Below the pieces are notes generated by a model. The model was not told the DNA's origin, did not search any database, and worked only from the letters and a program-made list of their open reading frames with translations. A DNA stretch of 64,000 nt from Bacteroidetes bacterium GWE2_42_24 (GTDB lineage: Bacteria; Bacteroidota; Bacteroidia; Bacteroidales; TTA-H9), in contig MEOA01000009.1 in the NCBI GenBank assembly GCA_001768515.1, positions 78,435-142,434 on the forward strand, read 5' to 3'. Made by a program: the position numbers and the translations under genes. This document shows positions 46,145 through 54,987 of the stretch, piece after piece (the stretch's first letter is position 1; each line of letters starts with the position of its first letter).

Positions 46145-47503
46145 TTACAGGTGGATAGGTTTATCCACCGCGCCGAAACCTACTTCCATGAACACCTCCG
46201 AGATGGTAGGATGGGCATGGATGGTTTTGGCAACATCATAGATTGTCGATTCGACCGACATAAAGGCGGCAGCTTCGGCTATCATATCGGTAGCATTAGC
46301 AGCGATGATCTGTACGCCAAGCACCTGTCCATATTTTTCTTCTGAGAGCATTCGCACGAAGCCGTCGGTATTCCCTTCGGCCATCGCTTTACCATTGGCA
46401 GATAAAGGAAATTCACTCACTTTATAGAGGATGCCATCCTCTTTAAGTTGAGCTTCGGTGCGACCAATCTGTGCGATTTCGGGATCGGAATACATGTTCA
46501 TCGGGATCAGGCTCATGTCGAGTGGTTCGCGGATGCCCTTAATGTAGTTGATTACGTTTAGCCCCTGAGCCGAACCAACATGTGCGAACATACTCTGCCC
46601 GTTGACATCGCCAACAGCGAAAATACCATCCACACTGGTACGGAAATATTCGTCGGTAACGATAAAGCCCGATTCTTGTTTCAGTTCGACATCCAATGGA
46701 GGAATCACCCCTTTACGGCTTTTGCTGTTGATGATCATATCGCATTTCACCCTGTGTGAGCCAATGACGAGGTCTTCACCTTCAAACTTGCCTTTATCGG
46801 CTGCCTTATCGGCGTTAAAGATGACATTTATTTTGTCTTTCTTTAATTTATTAGTCATGTAGTTGGCCAGGTAGATGTCAGCTAGCGGCATAAACTGTTC
46901 ACCCGGTACGGCCAGAGTTACATTACAATCGGCCAGCGCAAAGAACTGTGCCAGTTCAAGGGCTATAGAGCTTTCACCAACTACCACGATGTTTTTTGGT
47001 ATTTCAGGAAGGGTGAAAAATTGGTTGAGTTCAACCACTTTGCCTGAAGTAAGGTTGGCTTTCAATGGTTCATGGTACGAACCGGTGGCAATAATTATGT
47101 TGTCGGTTTCGAGACTGCGGTGTTCTACCGTTACCGTGCGGGCTGAAGTAATCCTTGCCTCACCATGGATGACCTCTACGCCATTCTTTTTAAGAAGAAA
47201 GCTGACCCCGTTGGTGAGTCGTTTGACAACCGATTGTGCTCTGCTGGTGGCTTGTTTCCAGTTGAAAGCAAGCTTAGTGGTGTCGATGCCGTCTATTCCA
47301 AAAGTAGCAGCGTCCTGTTTAATACGTTTATAGAATTTGGCACTTTCAATAAGTGCCTTCGACGGAATACAGCCCCAGTTAAGGCACATACCGCCTACCA
47401 TTGATTTCTCAATGAGCGCTACCCTGAGACCCAACTGTCCGGCACGGATCGCGGCTACATAACCGGCAGGTCCGGCGCCTATGATGATTACATCGTATTT
47501 CAT
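46145..47503 (-). CDS. lpdA: Dihydrolipoyl dehydrogenase-like protein (E3)
   Basis: A 452-residue flavoprotein. The FAD motif GAGPAGYVAA (9-18), the redox pair C40/C45 (GGMCLNWGC) and the C-terminal HPTISE (H431, E436) are intact. In the NAD domain the GxGxxG loop reads GESSIA (176-181) and the acidic residue that should end the second strand is missing (TLAVPG), and the later GRRP motif is replaced by SKSRKG. NAD binding may thus be weak or changed. The ATG at 47503 is chosen as it begins MKYDVIIIG. It follows E2 in the operon. Confidence 0.9.
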   Translation of the reverse strand: MKYDVIIIGAGPAGYVAAIRAGQLGLRVALIEKSMVGGMCLNWGCIPSKALIESAKFYKRIKQDAATFGIDGIDTTKLAFNWKQATSRAQSVVKRLTNGVSFLLKKNGVEVIHGEARITSARTVTVEHRSLETDNIIIATGSYHEPLKANLTSGKVVELNQFFTLPEIPKNIVVVGESSIALELAQFFALADCNVTLAVPGEQFMPLADIYLANYMTNKLKKDKINVIFNADKAADKGKFEGEDLVIGSHRVKCDMIINSKSRKGVIPPLDVELKQESGFIVTDEYFRTSVDGIFAVGDVNGQSMFAHVGSAQGLNVINYIKGIREPLDMSLIPMNMYSDPEIAQIGRTEAQLKEDGILYKVSEFPLSANGKAMAEGNTDGFVRMLSEEKYGQVLGVQIIAANATDMIAEAAAFMSVESTIYDVAKTIHAHPTISEVFMEVGFGAVDKPIHL

Positions 47504-47662
47504 TTTATTCAGATTAAAATCATTTTTCAAATTTAACACTATGCTTTTATACTTCTGTATGGCTGTCGGCTAACAGCTTTGGTATTGGCGCTTATTCCCG
47601 TCATTGGAGGTTGCCGGAAGCCAGAACCATCGCAGCCAGGCCAAAGCAGAAATTAAGAACAT

Positions 47663-48952
47663 TTACATAATCAACGAGACAGGATCTTCCAGATAACCCA
47701 TCACCCTATTGAGGAAGCGGGCTACTTCGCCGCCATCGACAATACGATGATCGACCGAAAGGGAGAGTGGTATCACGTTGCCTTTCACCATTTCGTCGTT
47801 CTTGATCCATGGCTTCTGAACCATGCGGCCTACACCCAGAATTGCGGCTTGCGGGTAGTTGATGACAGGTACTGCAAACTGTCCGCCAATGCTGCCATAG
47901 TTGGTGATGGTAAAAGTCCCGTCTTTCATATCATCGAGGGTTAGCTTGCGATTGCGTGCTTTCTCAGAAATTTCATTCAGCCGTGCCGCGATTTCGCCTA
48001 CCGATAGTTTGTCCACATCACGGATTACCGGTACAACGAGGCCATCTTCTGTGTCGACAGCGATGCCCAGATTGTAGTACCGTTTGTAAATCATCCGGTT
48101 GTTGTCAATGTCCATTTGCGAATTGAGCGTCTTGTGATATTTGAGAGCCATGGCCACAGCTTTCAGTACGAATGGCAGGAAGCTCAGCTTGATGTTCTCT
48201 TTGGCAAGGACAGGTTTGAATTTTTCTCTTACACGGATCAGTTCAGCTACTTCCACTTCATCGAACACAGTCATGTGGGCGGCGTTGTGTTTTGATTGGA
48301 TCATGTTTTTGGCAATGGTCTTGCGAATCTGGCTCAAGGGTTCGTATTCCATGCGGGGACTGGCATTGGTTGCTGCAACAGTAGCCTGGGGAGGTGGAGC
48401 TGTAGTCTGAGCCTTGCTGATGAACTTCTCGATGTCATGAGTGGTTACACGTCCGCCCTGGCCGGTACCGGTAACTTTGTTGATATCGACACTCAGATCG
48501 CGGGCCATTGCTCTGGCCACAGGTGTAGCGAGTGCTTTTTTATCCGGGCGGCCGTCTTTAATTCCGGTGGCCGGTTTGGTGTCCAGTCCCTCGTTGCTTG
48601 ATGACAGATAGGCATTGTTGCCAGCCACCTCCATGGTGCCAACAACACCAGCACCTTCTTCGGCGATTGGCTCAGTTTTCAGGGCTTCTTCCTGCGCGGC
48701 AGCACCATTGATCCCTTCAATTTCGATTTCTACGAGAGGAGAACCCACATGGATGGTTTCACCAACTTTGCCATAAACGGCAACGATGGTTCCCGATTTG
48801 GGAGAAGGGATATCGGTGACCACTTTGTCGGTTTCCATGTTTACCAGCGGCTGGCCCGATTCAATTTTTTGCCCTTTCTGCACATACCATTCGGCAATGG
48901 TTCCTTCATCAAGACCCTCACCAATGTCGGGAAAGTTGAAAATGTATCTCAT
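47663..48952 (-). CDS. 2-oxoacid dehydrogenase E2 acyltransferase
   Basis: A 429-residue E2: one N-terminal lipoyl domain with the target K43 (METDKVVTD), an Ala/Thr-rich linker, a peripheral-subunit-binding domain (about 140-180; ATPVARAMARDL), a second linker, and the acyltransferase core with the active histidine in SVDHRIVDGGEV. Complete and typical in layout. Given the leucine cluster upstream, a branched-chain 2-oxoacid or pyruvate specificity are both possible. Confidence 0.94.
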   Translation of the reverse strand: MRYIFNFPDIGEGLDEGTIAEWYVQKGQKIESGQPLVNMETDKVVTDIPSPKSGTIVAVYGKVGETIHVGSPLVEIEIEGINGAAAQEEALKTEPIAEEGAGVVGTMEVAGNNAYLSSSNEGLDTKPATGIKDGRPDKKALATPVARAMARDLSVDINKVTGTGQGGRVTTHDIEKFISKAQTTAPPPQATVAATNASPRMEYEPLSQIRKTIAKNMIQSKHNAAHMTVFDEVEVAELIRVREKFKPVLAKENIKLSFLPFVLKAVAMALKYHKTLNSQMDIDNNRMIYKRYYNLGIAVDTEDGLVVPVIRDVDKLSVGEIAARLNEISEKARNRKLTLDDMKDGTFTITNYGSIGGQFAVPVINYPQAAILGVGRMVQKPWIKNDEMVKGNVIPLSLSVDHRIVDGGEVARFLNRVMGYLEDPVSLIM

Positions 48953-49108
48953 TTTATTTCGGATGTTTATTGCTTGTTCCGTAATCTTTTTCGTTTCTGT
49001 CGGACAAAACTTTCTAATGGTTTGCCCGGGTAAGGTGAAGCGCTGAAATTCTGTTGTTCAATCGACGGAATGATCGTTGATCCGATAGAATAAAAGTGCT
49101 TCTTTTCT

Positions 49109-50086
49109 TTAGAACTTCATTGATTTTTGAATCCCGTAATAGATTTTTTCGGGAGTAATGATGTAGTGGTGTTCACCACGCGGTAGCGGTACGATGGTAT
49201 CGAATCCTGTAACGCGGACGACTGGTGCTTCCTGGCTGAGGAAGGCTTCCTCGTTGACGATGGCTGTCAACTCTGCACCCACACCAAAAGTGTTGGGCCC
49301 TTCGTGTACAACCACCATCCGGCCGGTTTTTTTAACCGATTCCACGATGGTTTGCTTGTCGAGCGGGTAGATGGTACGCAGGTCGATCAGTTCAACCGAG
49401 ATACCGTCTTTCTTCGCCATGACAACTGCCTTTTGTGCCTCACGGATCATGGCACCGTAAGCGATAACTGTCACGTCAGTCCCCTCATTGAGTATTTTGG
49501 CCTTACCGATGGGAATGGAGTATTTTTCTTCGGGAACTTCCTGTTTGATGGCACGGTAGATACGTTTGGGTTCCATGAAAATAATAGTATCATCGCTTTC
49601 GATGGCTGAGATGAGTAGTCCTTTGGCGTCGTAAGGCGTGCTTGGGATTACCACTTTGAGTCCGGGAATATGTCCATACATGGCCTCCATGCTTTCAGAG
49701 TGATGTTCAAGGGCATTGATGCCTCCACCGTAGGGGAAACGGATTACCATGGGGGTTTTGTAGCGACCACGGCTGCGATTATGTATACGGGCAGCATGTG
49801 AAATAATCTGGTTCATGGCCGGGTATACAAATCCGCAGAACTGCATCTCAACGATGGGCCTGAGCCCATTCATCGCCATTCCGACAGCAGAGCCAACGAT
49901 GGCTGATTCTGCCAAAGGACTGTCGAAAACGCGTTGTTCGCCATATTTCTTCTGAAGGCCTTCGGTAGCCCGGAATACGCCTCCCTCGACACCCACATCT
50001 TCACCAAAGGTAACGATCATGGGGTCTTCGGCCAGTTTTATATCAATGGCGTCGGTTATCGCCTGTACAATTGTCATTACTTTCAT
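49109..50086 (-). CDS. 2-oxoacid dehydrogenase E1 component, beta subunit
   Basis: A 325-residue transketolase-like subunit with GEDVGVEGGVFRAT, FPYGGGINALEHHSES and a C-terminal transketolase domain (about 195-320). The start ATG at 50086 overlaps the stop of E1-alpha by four bases, which indicates translational coupling; the upstream extension to 50104 is disfavoured. Forms the TPP-dependent decarboxylase with E1-alpha. Confidence 0.94.
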   Translation of the reverse strand: MKVMTIVQAITDAIDIKLAEDPMIVTFGEDVGVEGGVFRATEGLQKKYGEQRVFDSPLAESAIVGSAVGMAMNGLRPIVEMQFCGFVYPAMNQIISHAARIHNRSRGRYKTPMVIRFPYGGGINALEHHSESMEAMYGHIPGLKVVIPSTPYDAKGLLISAIESDDTIIFMEPKRIYRAIKQEVPEEKYSIPIGKAKILNEGTDVTVIAYGAMIREAQKAVVMAKKDGISVELIDLRTIYPLDKQTIVESVKKTGRMVVVHEGPNTFGVGAELTAIVNEEAFLSQEAPVVRVTGFDTIVPLPRGEHHYIITPEKIYYGIQKSMKF

Positions 50087-51171
50087 TTCAGTCCCTCCTT
50101 CCACTTCAGGAATTTTTCATGTTCAACTTTCTGTTCTTTCAGGTCGTCTGTTATGTCTGCATACATATATTTAAATACATCGTCAAGCGGGTACGCAGGA
50201 TAGTTTTCAGCTTCCTCAAACTGGCGGTCTATTTCCTTCTTGTATTCAGCCAGCAGGGTTTCTTCCTGAGAAGCGTCCCAAAGTTTTTGAGCCACCATGT
50301 ATTTCCTCAGTCGATCGAGGGGGTCGGTAATGCTCCATTGTTCCTCTTCCTCTTTCGTGCGGTATTTGGTGGGATCATCGCTGGTGGTATGGGCGCCGCG
50401 ACGGTAGGTGAGGGCTTCGATGAGCACAGGGCCTTTCCCTTCCCGGGCATGCGCTTCGGCTTCACGAAGGGCACGTGTCATGGCAAACAGGTCGTTGCCG
50501 TCAACTTTGATGCAACTCATACCATATGCAATCCCTTTCACCGCAATGTTGATACTGCGGGTTTGTTTCTTAAATGGAACCGAAATAGCGAACTGGTTGT
50601 TCTGAACAATAAACACCACCGGTGCATTCCAGACAGTGGCGAAGTTGAGCGCTTCGTGGAAATCGCCAATAGAGGTGCCGCCGTCGCCTGTGATGGCATA
50701 GACTACGCTGTCTTCTTTTTTATAATTGATCGCGTAACCAATACCCGCGGCATGAATCAGTTGTGAGGCAATGGGTACCGAGATGGGTGTGATGTTTTTA
50801 GCGTTTTTAAATACGGTCCCGTCTTCATAGCCCATGAAGTAGAGGAACACCTCTTTCAGGGTGGCTCCTTTCGCGAGCCATGCACCCAGTTCACGGAAGG
50901 CGGGAACTAACCAGTCCTGATCGCGCATCACTTGCGCAAGGCCTCCTGAAATGGCTTCTTGTCCATAGTTTGGGGGGTAGGTAAACATGCGCCCCTGGCG
51001 TTGGTACGACACAGCCATCAGGTCGGCTTGTCGGGCAAAGAGCATGTCTTTAAAGGCTTTCTGAAGCCTTTCTTCGCTTATTTCAGGCATCCAGGCCGGG
51101 TTAATAATTTTCCCGTTGTTGTCCATTACCTGAAACAGCTTGTCGTCAAGCGGACTATATTCTTTGAACAT
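50083..51171 (-). CDS. 2-oxoacid dehydrogenase E1 component, alpha subunit
   Basis: A 362-residue alpha subunit with the thiamine diphosphate motif GDGGTSIGD (162-170) ending in NN (191), and the phosphorylation-loop-like sequence YRRGAHTTSDDPTKYR, the form shared by branched-chain and Gram-positive-type pyruvate dehydrogenases. It is the first gene of the E1a-E1b-E2-E3 operon. A palindrome about 100 bases upstream may be its operator. Confidence 0.94.
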   Translation of the reverse strand: MFKEYSPLDDKLFQVMDNNGKIINPAWMPEISEERLQKAFKDMLFARQADLMAVSYQRQGRMFTYPPNYGQEAISGGLAQVMRDQDWLVPAFRELGAWLAKGATLKEVFLYFMGYEDGTVFKNAKNITPISVPIASQLIHAAGIGYAINYKKEDSVVYAITGDGGTSIGDFHEALNFATVWNAPVVFIVQNNQFAISVPFKKQTRSINIAVKGIAYGMSCIKVDGNDLFAMTRALREAEAHAREGKGPVLIEALTYRRGAHTTSDDPTKYRTKEEEEQWSITDPLDRLRKYMVAQKLWDASQEETLLAEYKKEIDRQFEEAENYPAYPLDDVFKYMYADITDDLKEQKVEHEKFLKWKEGLK

Positions 51172-51271
51172 TGTAATATAACGGATTTTTAGAATTAATC
51201 TTGATTTAAATTCCTTAAAATTTGATGATTGTACAACTGAATCAAGTCTTGTTTGGAATTCTTCTATATAA

Positions 51272-51283
51272 ACAACCGGTTGT
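51272..51283. promoter_or_regulatory. 12-bp perfect palindrome upstream of the E1-alpha gene
   Basis: ACAACCGGTTGT is a perfect palindrome 100 bases before the E1-alpha start in the divergent region. Its length and position fit a dimeric regulator operator; no regulator gene is adjacent. Confidence 0.4.
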
Positions 51284-51478
51284 AATGAATGTTCACAGGT
51301 GTGGATAGAGAGTATCTACTGATTGCAGGATTGGCAACGCATGAATTGCTTCACATAATTGCCTTCGGTATGCTCTCTGTAAGTTTTTAAGATTTAAACA
51401 GTACTCTGGTTAACAGTCTGATTCAAAAGCCTGGTCGTTGGTTAAATTATATAGATTATTCTTTTGACGGCGATCATG

Positions 51479-51509
51479 ATTGAGGCCAGGCTCCAATCAC
51501 GGCCTCAAT
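51479..51509. repeat. 9-bp inverted repeat upstream of the outer-membrane gene
   Basis: ATTGAGGCC (51479-51487) and GGCCTCAAT (51501-51509) pair perfectly across 13 bases, some 25 bases upstream of the candidate -7 element at 51534. It overlaps the place where the -33 region should lie and could be an operator. Confidence 0.5.
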
Positions 51510-51533
51510 ATGGCGCCCTCTAAACTTTTTTAC

Positions 51534-51541
51534 TACTTTTG
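51534..51541 (+). promoter_or_regulatory. Candidate -7 element for the outer-membrane gene
   Basis: TACTTTTG matches TAnnTTTG exactly, 36 bases before the ATG at 51578. The -33 position falls within or just after the inverted repeat at 51479-51509 and shows no TTTG. Confidence 0.55.
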
Positions 51542-51577
51542 AGGCTTATCAGCAGTAATTTCTTATCCCCGATCTCA

Positions 51578-53104
51578 ATGAAATGTCTCAATTTGAGGAA
51601 TTGGCTTCTGATCACCAGTCTGATTAGTTTTGCCAGTGTCTATGGCCAGTGGGAAGAGTACACCTCTTCCGCGTATCGGCTGAAGGATACTCTGAACTTT
51701 AACCTGAAGGATTATATTAATCCTGAATACCATTACAGAGAACTAGAGGCTTTGTTTCATCTGACCGGCGAATTGTCAAGCTGGACTACAGATTCATATA
51801 TTTACCTCAATAAGACAAACAGTTTTAACCTCAGCCCTGATATTTCCTTGTCGGCCAACTGCATTCACAACACCCTTCATCGGCAACAACAAACTTCATG
51901 GCAGTTACTTGGCGGTTTTAATGCAAGTAACCAGACCGTTGACCGTATTAACTATCTGACAACCATCAACTCGTTTTCGGGAGGTGGTAACCTGTATTTT
52001 AACAACGAAACCAGATTTTACAATGGTAAAAGATACCTTGGTGTCGGAATGGATGCATATCTTTCATATAACAAAGGATATTCAAAATCTGAAACGTCAG
52101 GATATACCTCTTCTTTCGTGGAAGAACGTTCTACTTCTGTCAATTTGTATGTTGAACCCACGATTACGGTAGGATGGGGGCGGATTGAAGAAACCTCCAA
52201 TGCCTGGCTGACTGTTCATCTTTTGCGGGCATTACAGAAGAGTGGCCGTCTGGCAATTATTCCAACCGTTCGGGATGTCAAACAACTCGCCGATTTGGTA
52301 ACACACCTGCGTAATAGCCGGTACTTTGATTATAGATTCAGGCTCATTGCCGATCTTACAGCACTTGATTCAGCCCTTCGGGCATCCGGGCTTACTAGTA
52401 AGGCTGATATAACCACTTTTTCGGCTATTAATGATGTCTGGATTTATAGCAACCGACCTGGCCGGCTAAGTGGAAACCGCTTGTATGCCGGAATTTCCCC
52501 GGGGATAGATTGGTCGCGTCTGGATTCAAAAATTACATCTCAGTTTATGAATCAAGATTCCTCTGTTAATAATTCAGTCGAGGAGGATAATTTTCAGCAT
52601 TACGATTTTGTTGCCGGCTTAATATGTGAGAAACCCCTGAACATGGAGTGGCAGCAAAGCCTCTCAGTTAGTGCACGGGGAGGTTTGTGCACAACTCAGA
52701 CTACTTACCTGTATGAAGCCGGGTTTTCACCGCATGCAGAGTTATTAGCCATATTTGGATATGGTTATTACCCGAATACAAGAACAAGCATTAAATTTTC
52801 TGCTACAGGTGGTATTGACTGGCAATCGGTGAAGACCGGCGAAGAACCACTTGTTTTTCTTAATGAAAAATATGAAATGGAAGAGTTGAACTGGAACCTG
52901 GGTGCCAACACTGTTTTTCAGTATTACCTTTCACCTTCGCTGCGACTCAATATGAATGCCAGTATCAGCTACGACACTAACCATTCAACGACCAATATGG
53001 AATATCTGGTTGAAGGATATCCCCCTACTACTAAAGACCAGACGATTAATGATAAAGCACTTCAGGTTAGCTGTTCTGCTTCAGTAGTTTACATGATCTG
53101 GTAA
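51578..53104 (+). CDS. Predicted outer-membrane beta-barrel protein, unknown family
   Basis: A 508-residue exported protein. The signal peptide ends near VYGQ (about residue 23). The rest is rich in alternating polar/aromatic strands (for example NLYFNNETRFYNGKRYLGVG; NVFQYYLS-type strands near the end) and ends with an aromatic residue (YMIW), as outer-membrane barrels do. Residues about 215-300 are helical and may form a plug or periplasmic insert. I do not recognise a family. It is a single gene, divergent from the 2-oxoacid dehydrogenase operon. Confidence 0.75.
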   Translation: MKCLNLRNWLLITSLISFASVYGQWEEYTSSAYRLKDTLNFNLKDYINPEYHYRELEALFHLTGELSSWTTDSYIYLNKTNSFNLSPDISLSANCIHNTLHRQQQTSWQLLGGFNASNQTVDRINYLTTINSFSGGGNLYFNNETRFYNGKRYLGVGMDAYLSYNKGYSKSETSGYTSSFVEERSTSVNLYVEPTITVGWGRIEETSNAWLTVHLLRALQKSGRLAIIPTVRDVKQLADLVTHLRNSRYFDYRFRLIADLTALDSALRASGLTSKADITTFSAINDVWIYSNRPGRLSGNRLYAGISPGIDWSRLDSKITSQFMNQDSSVNNSVEEDNFQHYDFVAGLICEKPLNMEWQQSLSVSARGGLCTTQTTYLYEAGFSPHAELLAIFGYGYYPNTRTSIKFSATGGIDWQSVKTGEEPLVFLNEKYEMEELNWNLGANTVFQYYLSPSLRLNMNASISYDTNHSTTNMEYLVEGYPPTTKDQTINDKALQVSCSASVVYMIW

Positions 53105-53232
53105 AAGTGCATAGCGATCAATACCCTTCTATTGCGAATCATGAATTTCGTTTATCATCAGGCAAAGTCTGCGTCTTGTTAAGATATTACCAGCAAAAAT
53201 CCAGATGTAAGAAGGTTTCCTTGCACCTGACT

Positions 53233-53919
53233 TTATTCCTTCAGGTCGGCTTGAAATTTATAGCCAAGACGTTTGCCAGTTGTCATTTTCATACTTTCAA
53301 TGGCAGATTGGATCATGGCGACATTAGCAATTTTCACATCGTCGAACGGGGGAACCAATAAGTCGAAGTTAATGGTATAGAGGATGGCCGACCTTATGAT
53401 TTCTGTGGCTGATTCCCTGGTGATTTGGGCTTGTTCGAAATTGTTGTATAAGTAACCGATTTCACGTTTGCCTTCTATAAAATAGTGCTGGTCTTTGTTG
53501 ATGAATAACCTGCCAATCATGTAGCCGAGGTCATTTTCACGGTTGTATTTGAAGGAATCGGCCAGAAAATTGTATATCTGAATGACCCCACAATAGGATC
53601 TTTCTTTGTTTTCGCGGATATAGCCAGTTTTCATGACCTCATGGTCGCGCGAGAATTCAAACACGTTGGTGTGCATGAGGAAAATAAGAATATCGCTGCC
53701 GAATTTCAGCTCAATCTGAAACTCTCCCTTATCGCGGTATTCAAAGGTTATTCGTTGTCCCACAACATCGGCTTCGTTCTGGTATTTATCGGTCAGTTCG
53801 CGGATAATCGATTTAAGTAACCGGAAGGTATTGTATGTGTTGTTGTACACTAACTGCTTCAGGAGCACTTTGTTTCTTAACTGGTCGAATAATTCGTTAT
53901 CGGTGATGTTTTGTGCCAT
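53233..53919 (-). CDS. Conserved hypothetical protein
   Basis: A 228-residue soluble protein without signal or membrane segments: a helical N-terminus (DNELFDQLRNKVLLKQLVYNN-type, about 7-45), a central beta-rich part with two FEY/FEF strands and a tyrosine-rich segment, and a helical C-terminus. I do not recognise a named family. It lies tail-to-tail with the outer-membrane gene and upstream of porT on the same strand, but 240 bases separate them, so an operon is not assured. Confidence 0.7.
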   Translation of the reverse strand: MAQNITDNELFDQLRNKVLLKQLVYNNTYNTFRLLKSIIRELTDKYQNEADVVGQRITFEYRDKGEFQIELKFGSDILIFLMHTNVFEFSRDHEVMKTGYIRENKERSYCGVIQIYNFLADSFKYNRENDLGYMIGRLFINKDQHYFIEGKREIGYLYNNFEQAQITRESATEIIRSAILYTINFDLLVPPFDDVKIANVAMIQSAIESMKMTTGKRLGYKFQADLKE

Positions 53920-54159
53920 AGCCTGATTTTTTAAAATGCGAAGGTCGGAATATTTTGTTCAATATGGTGATTTACGACTCTGACAAATAAAATGGCATCC
54001 CGCAAAATCTGCTTTTCAAAATTTTGTTGGTTTATGGATTTATTAAACCGCCGAAGAATGGCCAATGCCCTACGTAGTTATGATTGTCAGCAGGGTCAGT
54101 GCCTACACCAGTGGAACTCCGGGATATAAAAATTTTTAATAACAAAACGACATCAGTGC

Positions 54160-54945
54160 TTATTCAAATGTGAAGCTCAATTGAAAAATCTTAGACGAAA
54201 CTTTTTCGATGCTTTGGGTATAGAGGGTCTGATCGTGGTGCAGGAGGTCGCGGGTGCCGTATGCCATCGAAAGTTCGATCCCCATCTTGAAGTAGACGGT
54301 ATAGAAATCGAAACCGACCCCCCCCATGAAATTGAGATCGCTTTGCTCTAGCTTGACTGTGATTTCCTGGTTTTCATCTTCGTTTTTGGCCTGAGATGAG
54401 AGGTCGATCTTATATGATACCCCTGCGAAGACATAAGTGCGGAAGTTGTGCACGCGGGCAGATTTGTACCTTATGTAGAGCGGAAAGTCGATGTTGGTGG
54501 TGGGGATGTTTTTCTGTACCTCACCAAAGAGTGTGTCACCACGTCGGTATTGTTCCAGGTAATAGGATATCTGACGCTCACCGAACTGTAGCCCGGGTAG
54601 AAAGCGCAGGTCGAAGTAGTCGCCCAGGCGCAAATTTCCCACTATACCAATGACAAAGCCAGGGATCGGTTTTGATTCAATACCCAGAACCCGGGCTGAA
54701 TCGGCAAGCACATCTCCCAATTGCTCCCGTTGGTAAACTACATTCTGAAACCCTTCAGCCTGTTTTATGGTGAAAAACATTTGATTGCCTCCAAGGTAAA
54801 AGCCAAAGTGTTTCTTTGCCATGTCGAATTTAGGCAGATTAGGCACCTTGACAGCCATCTGTCCCATGAGTGATGATGCAAATAATAGCATCGACAGCAG
54901 GGTGATGATAAGAGGACGGTGAATGCCGGAGGTGGTTAAATGCAT
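54160..54945 (-). CDS. porT: Type IX secretion outer-membrane protein PorT
   Basis: A 261-residue barrel protein of the PorT/SprT family: signal peptide ending near SLMGQ (about 29), FGFYLGGNQMFFTIK as the first strand, and LRFLPGLQFGERQ, NFMGGVGFDFYTVYFKMGIE later, closing with an aromatic strand (FQLSFTFE). PorT is required for T9SS secretion. The porT gene next to ubiE is a common Bacteroidota arrangement, which supports the call. It ends the hldA-ubiE-porT series. Confidence 0.85.
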   Translation of the reverse strand: MHLTTSGIHRPLIITLLSMLLFASSLMGQMAVKVPNLPKFDMAKKHFGFYLGGNQMFFTIKQAEGFQNVVYQREQLGDVLADSARVLGIESKPIPGFVIGIVGNLRLGDYFDLRFLPGLQFGERQISYYLEQYRRGDTLFGEVQKNIPTTNIDFPLYIRYKSARVHNFRTYVFAGVSYKIDLSSQAKNEDENQEITVKLEQSDLNFMGGVGFDFYTVYFKMGIELSMAYGTRDLLHHDQTLYTQSIEKVSSKIFQLSFTFE

Positions 54946-54987
54946 GAATTATGTTTCAGTTTTTGGGTTAACGTCCGGGATGGTCGT

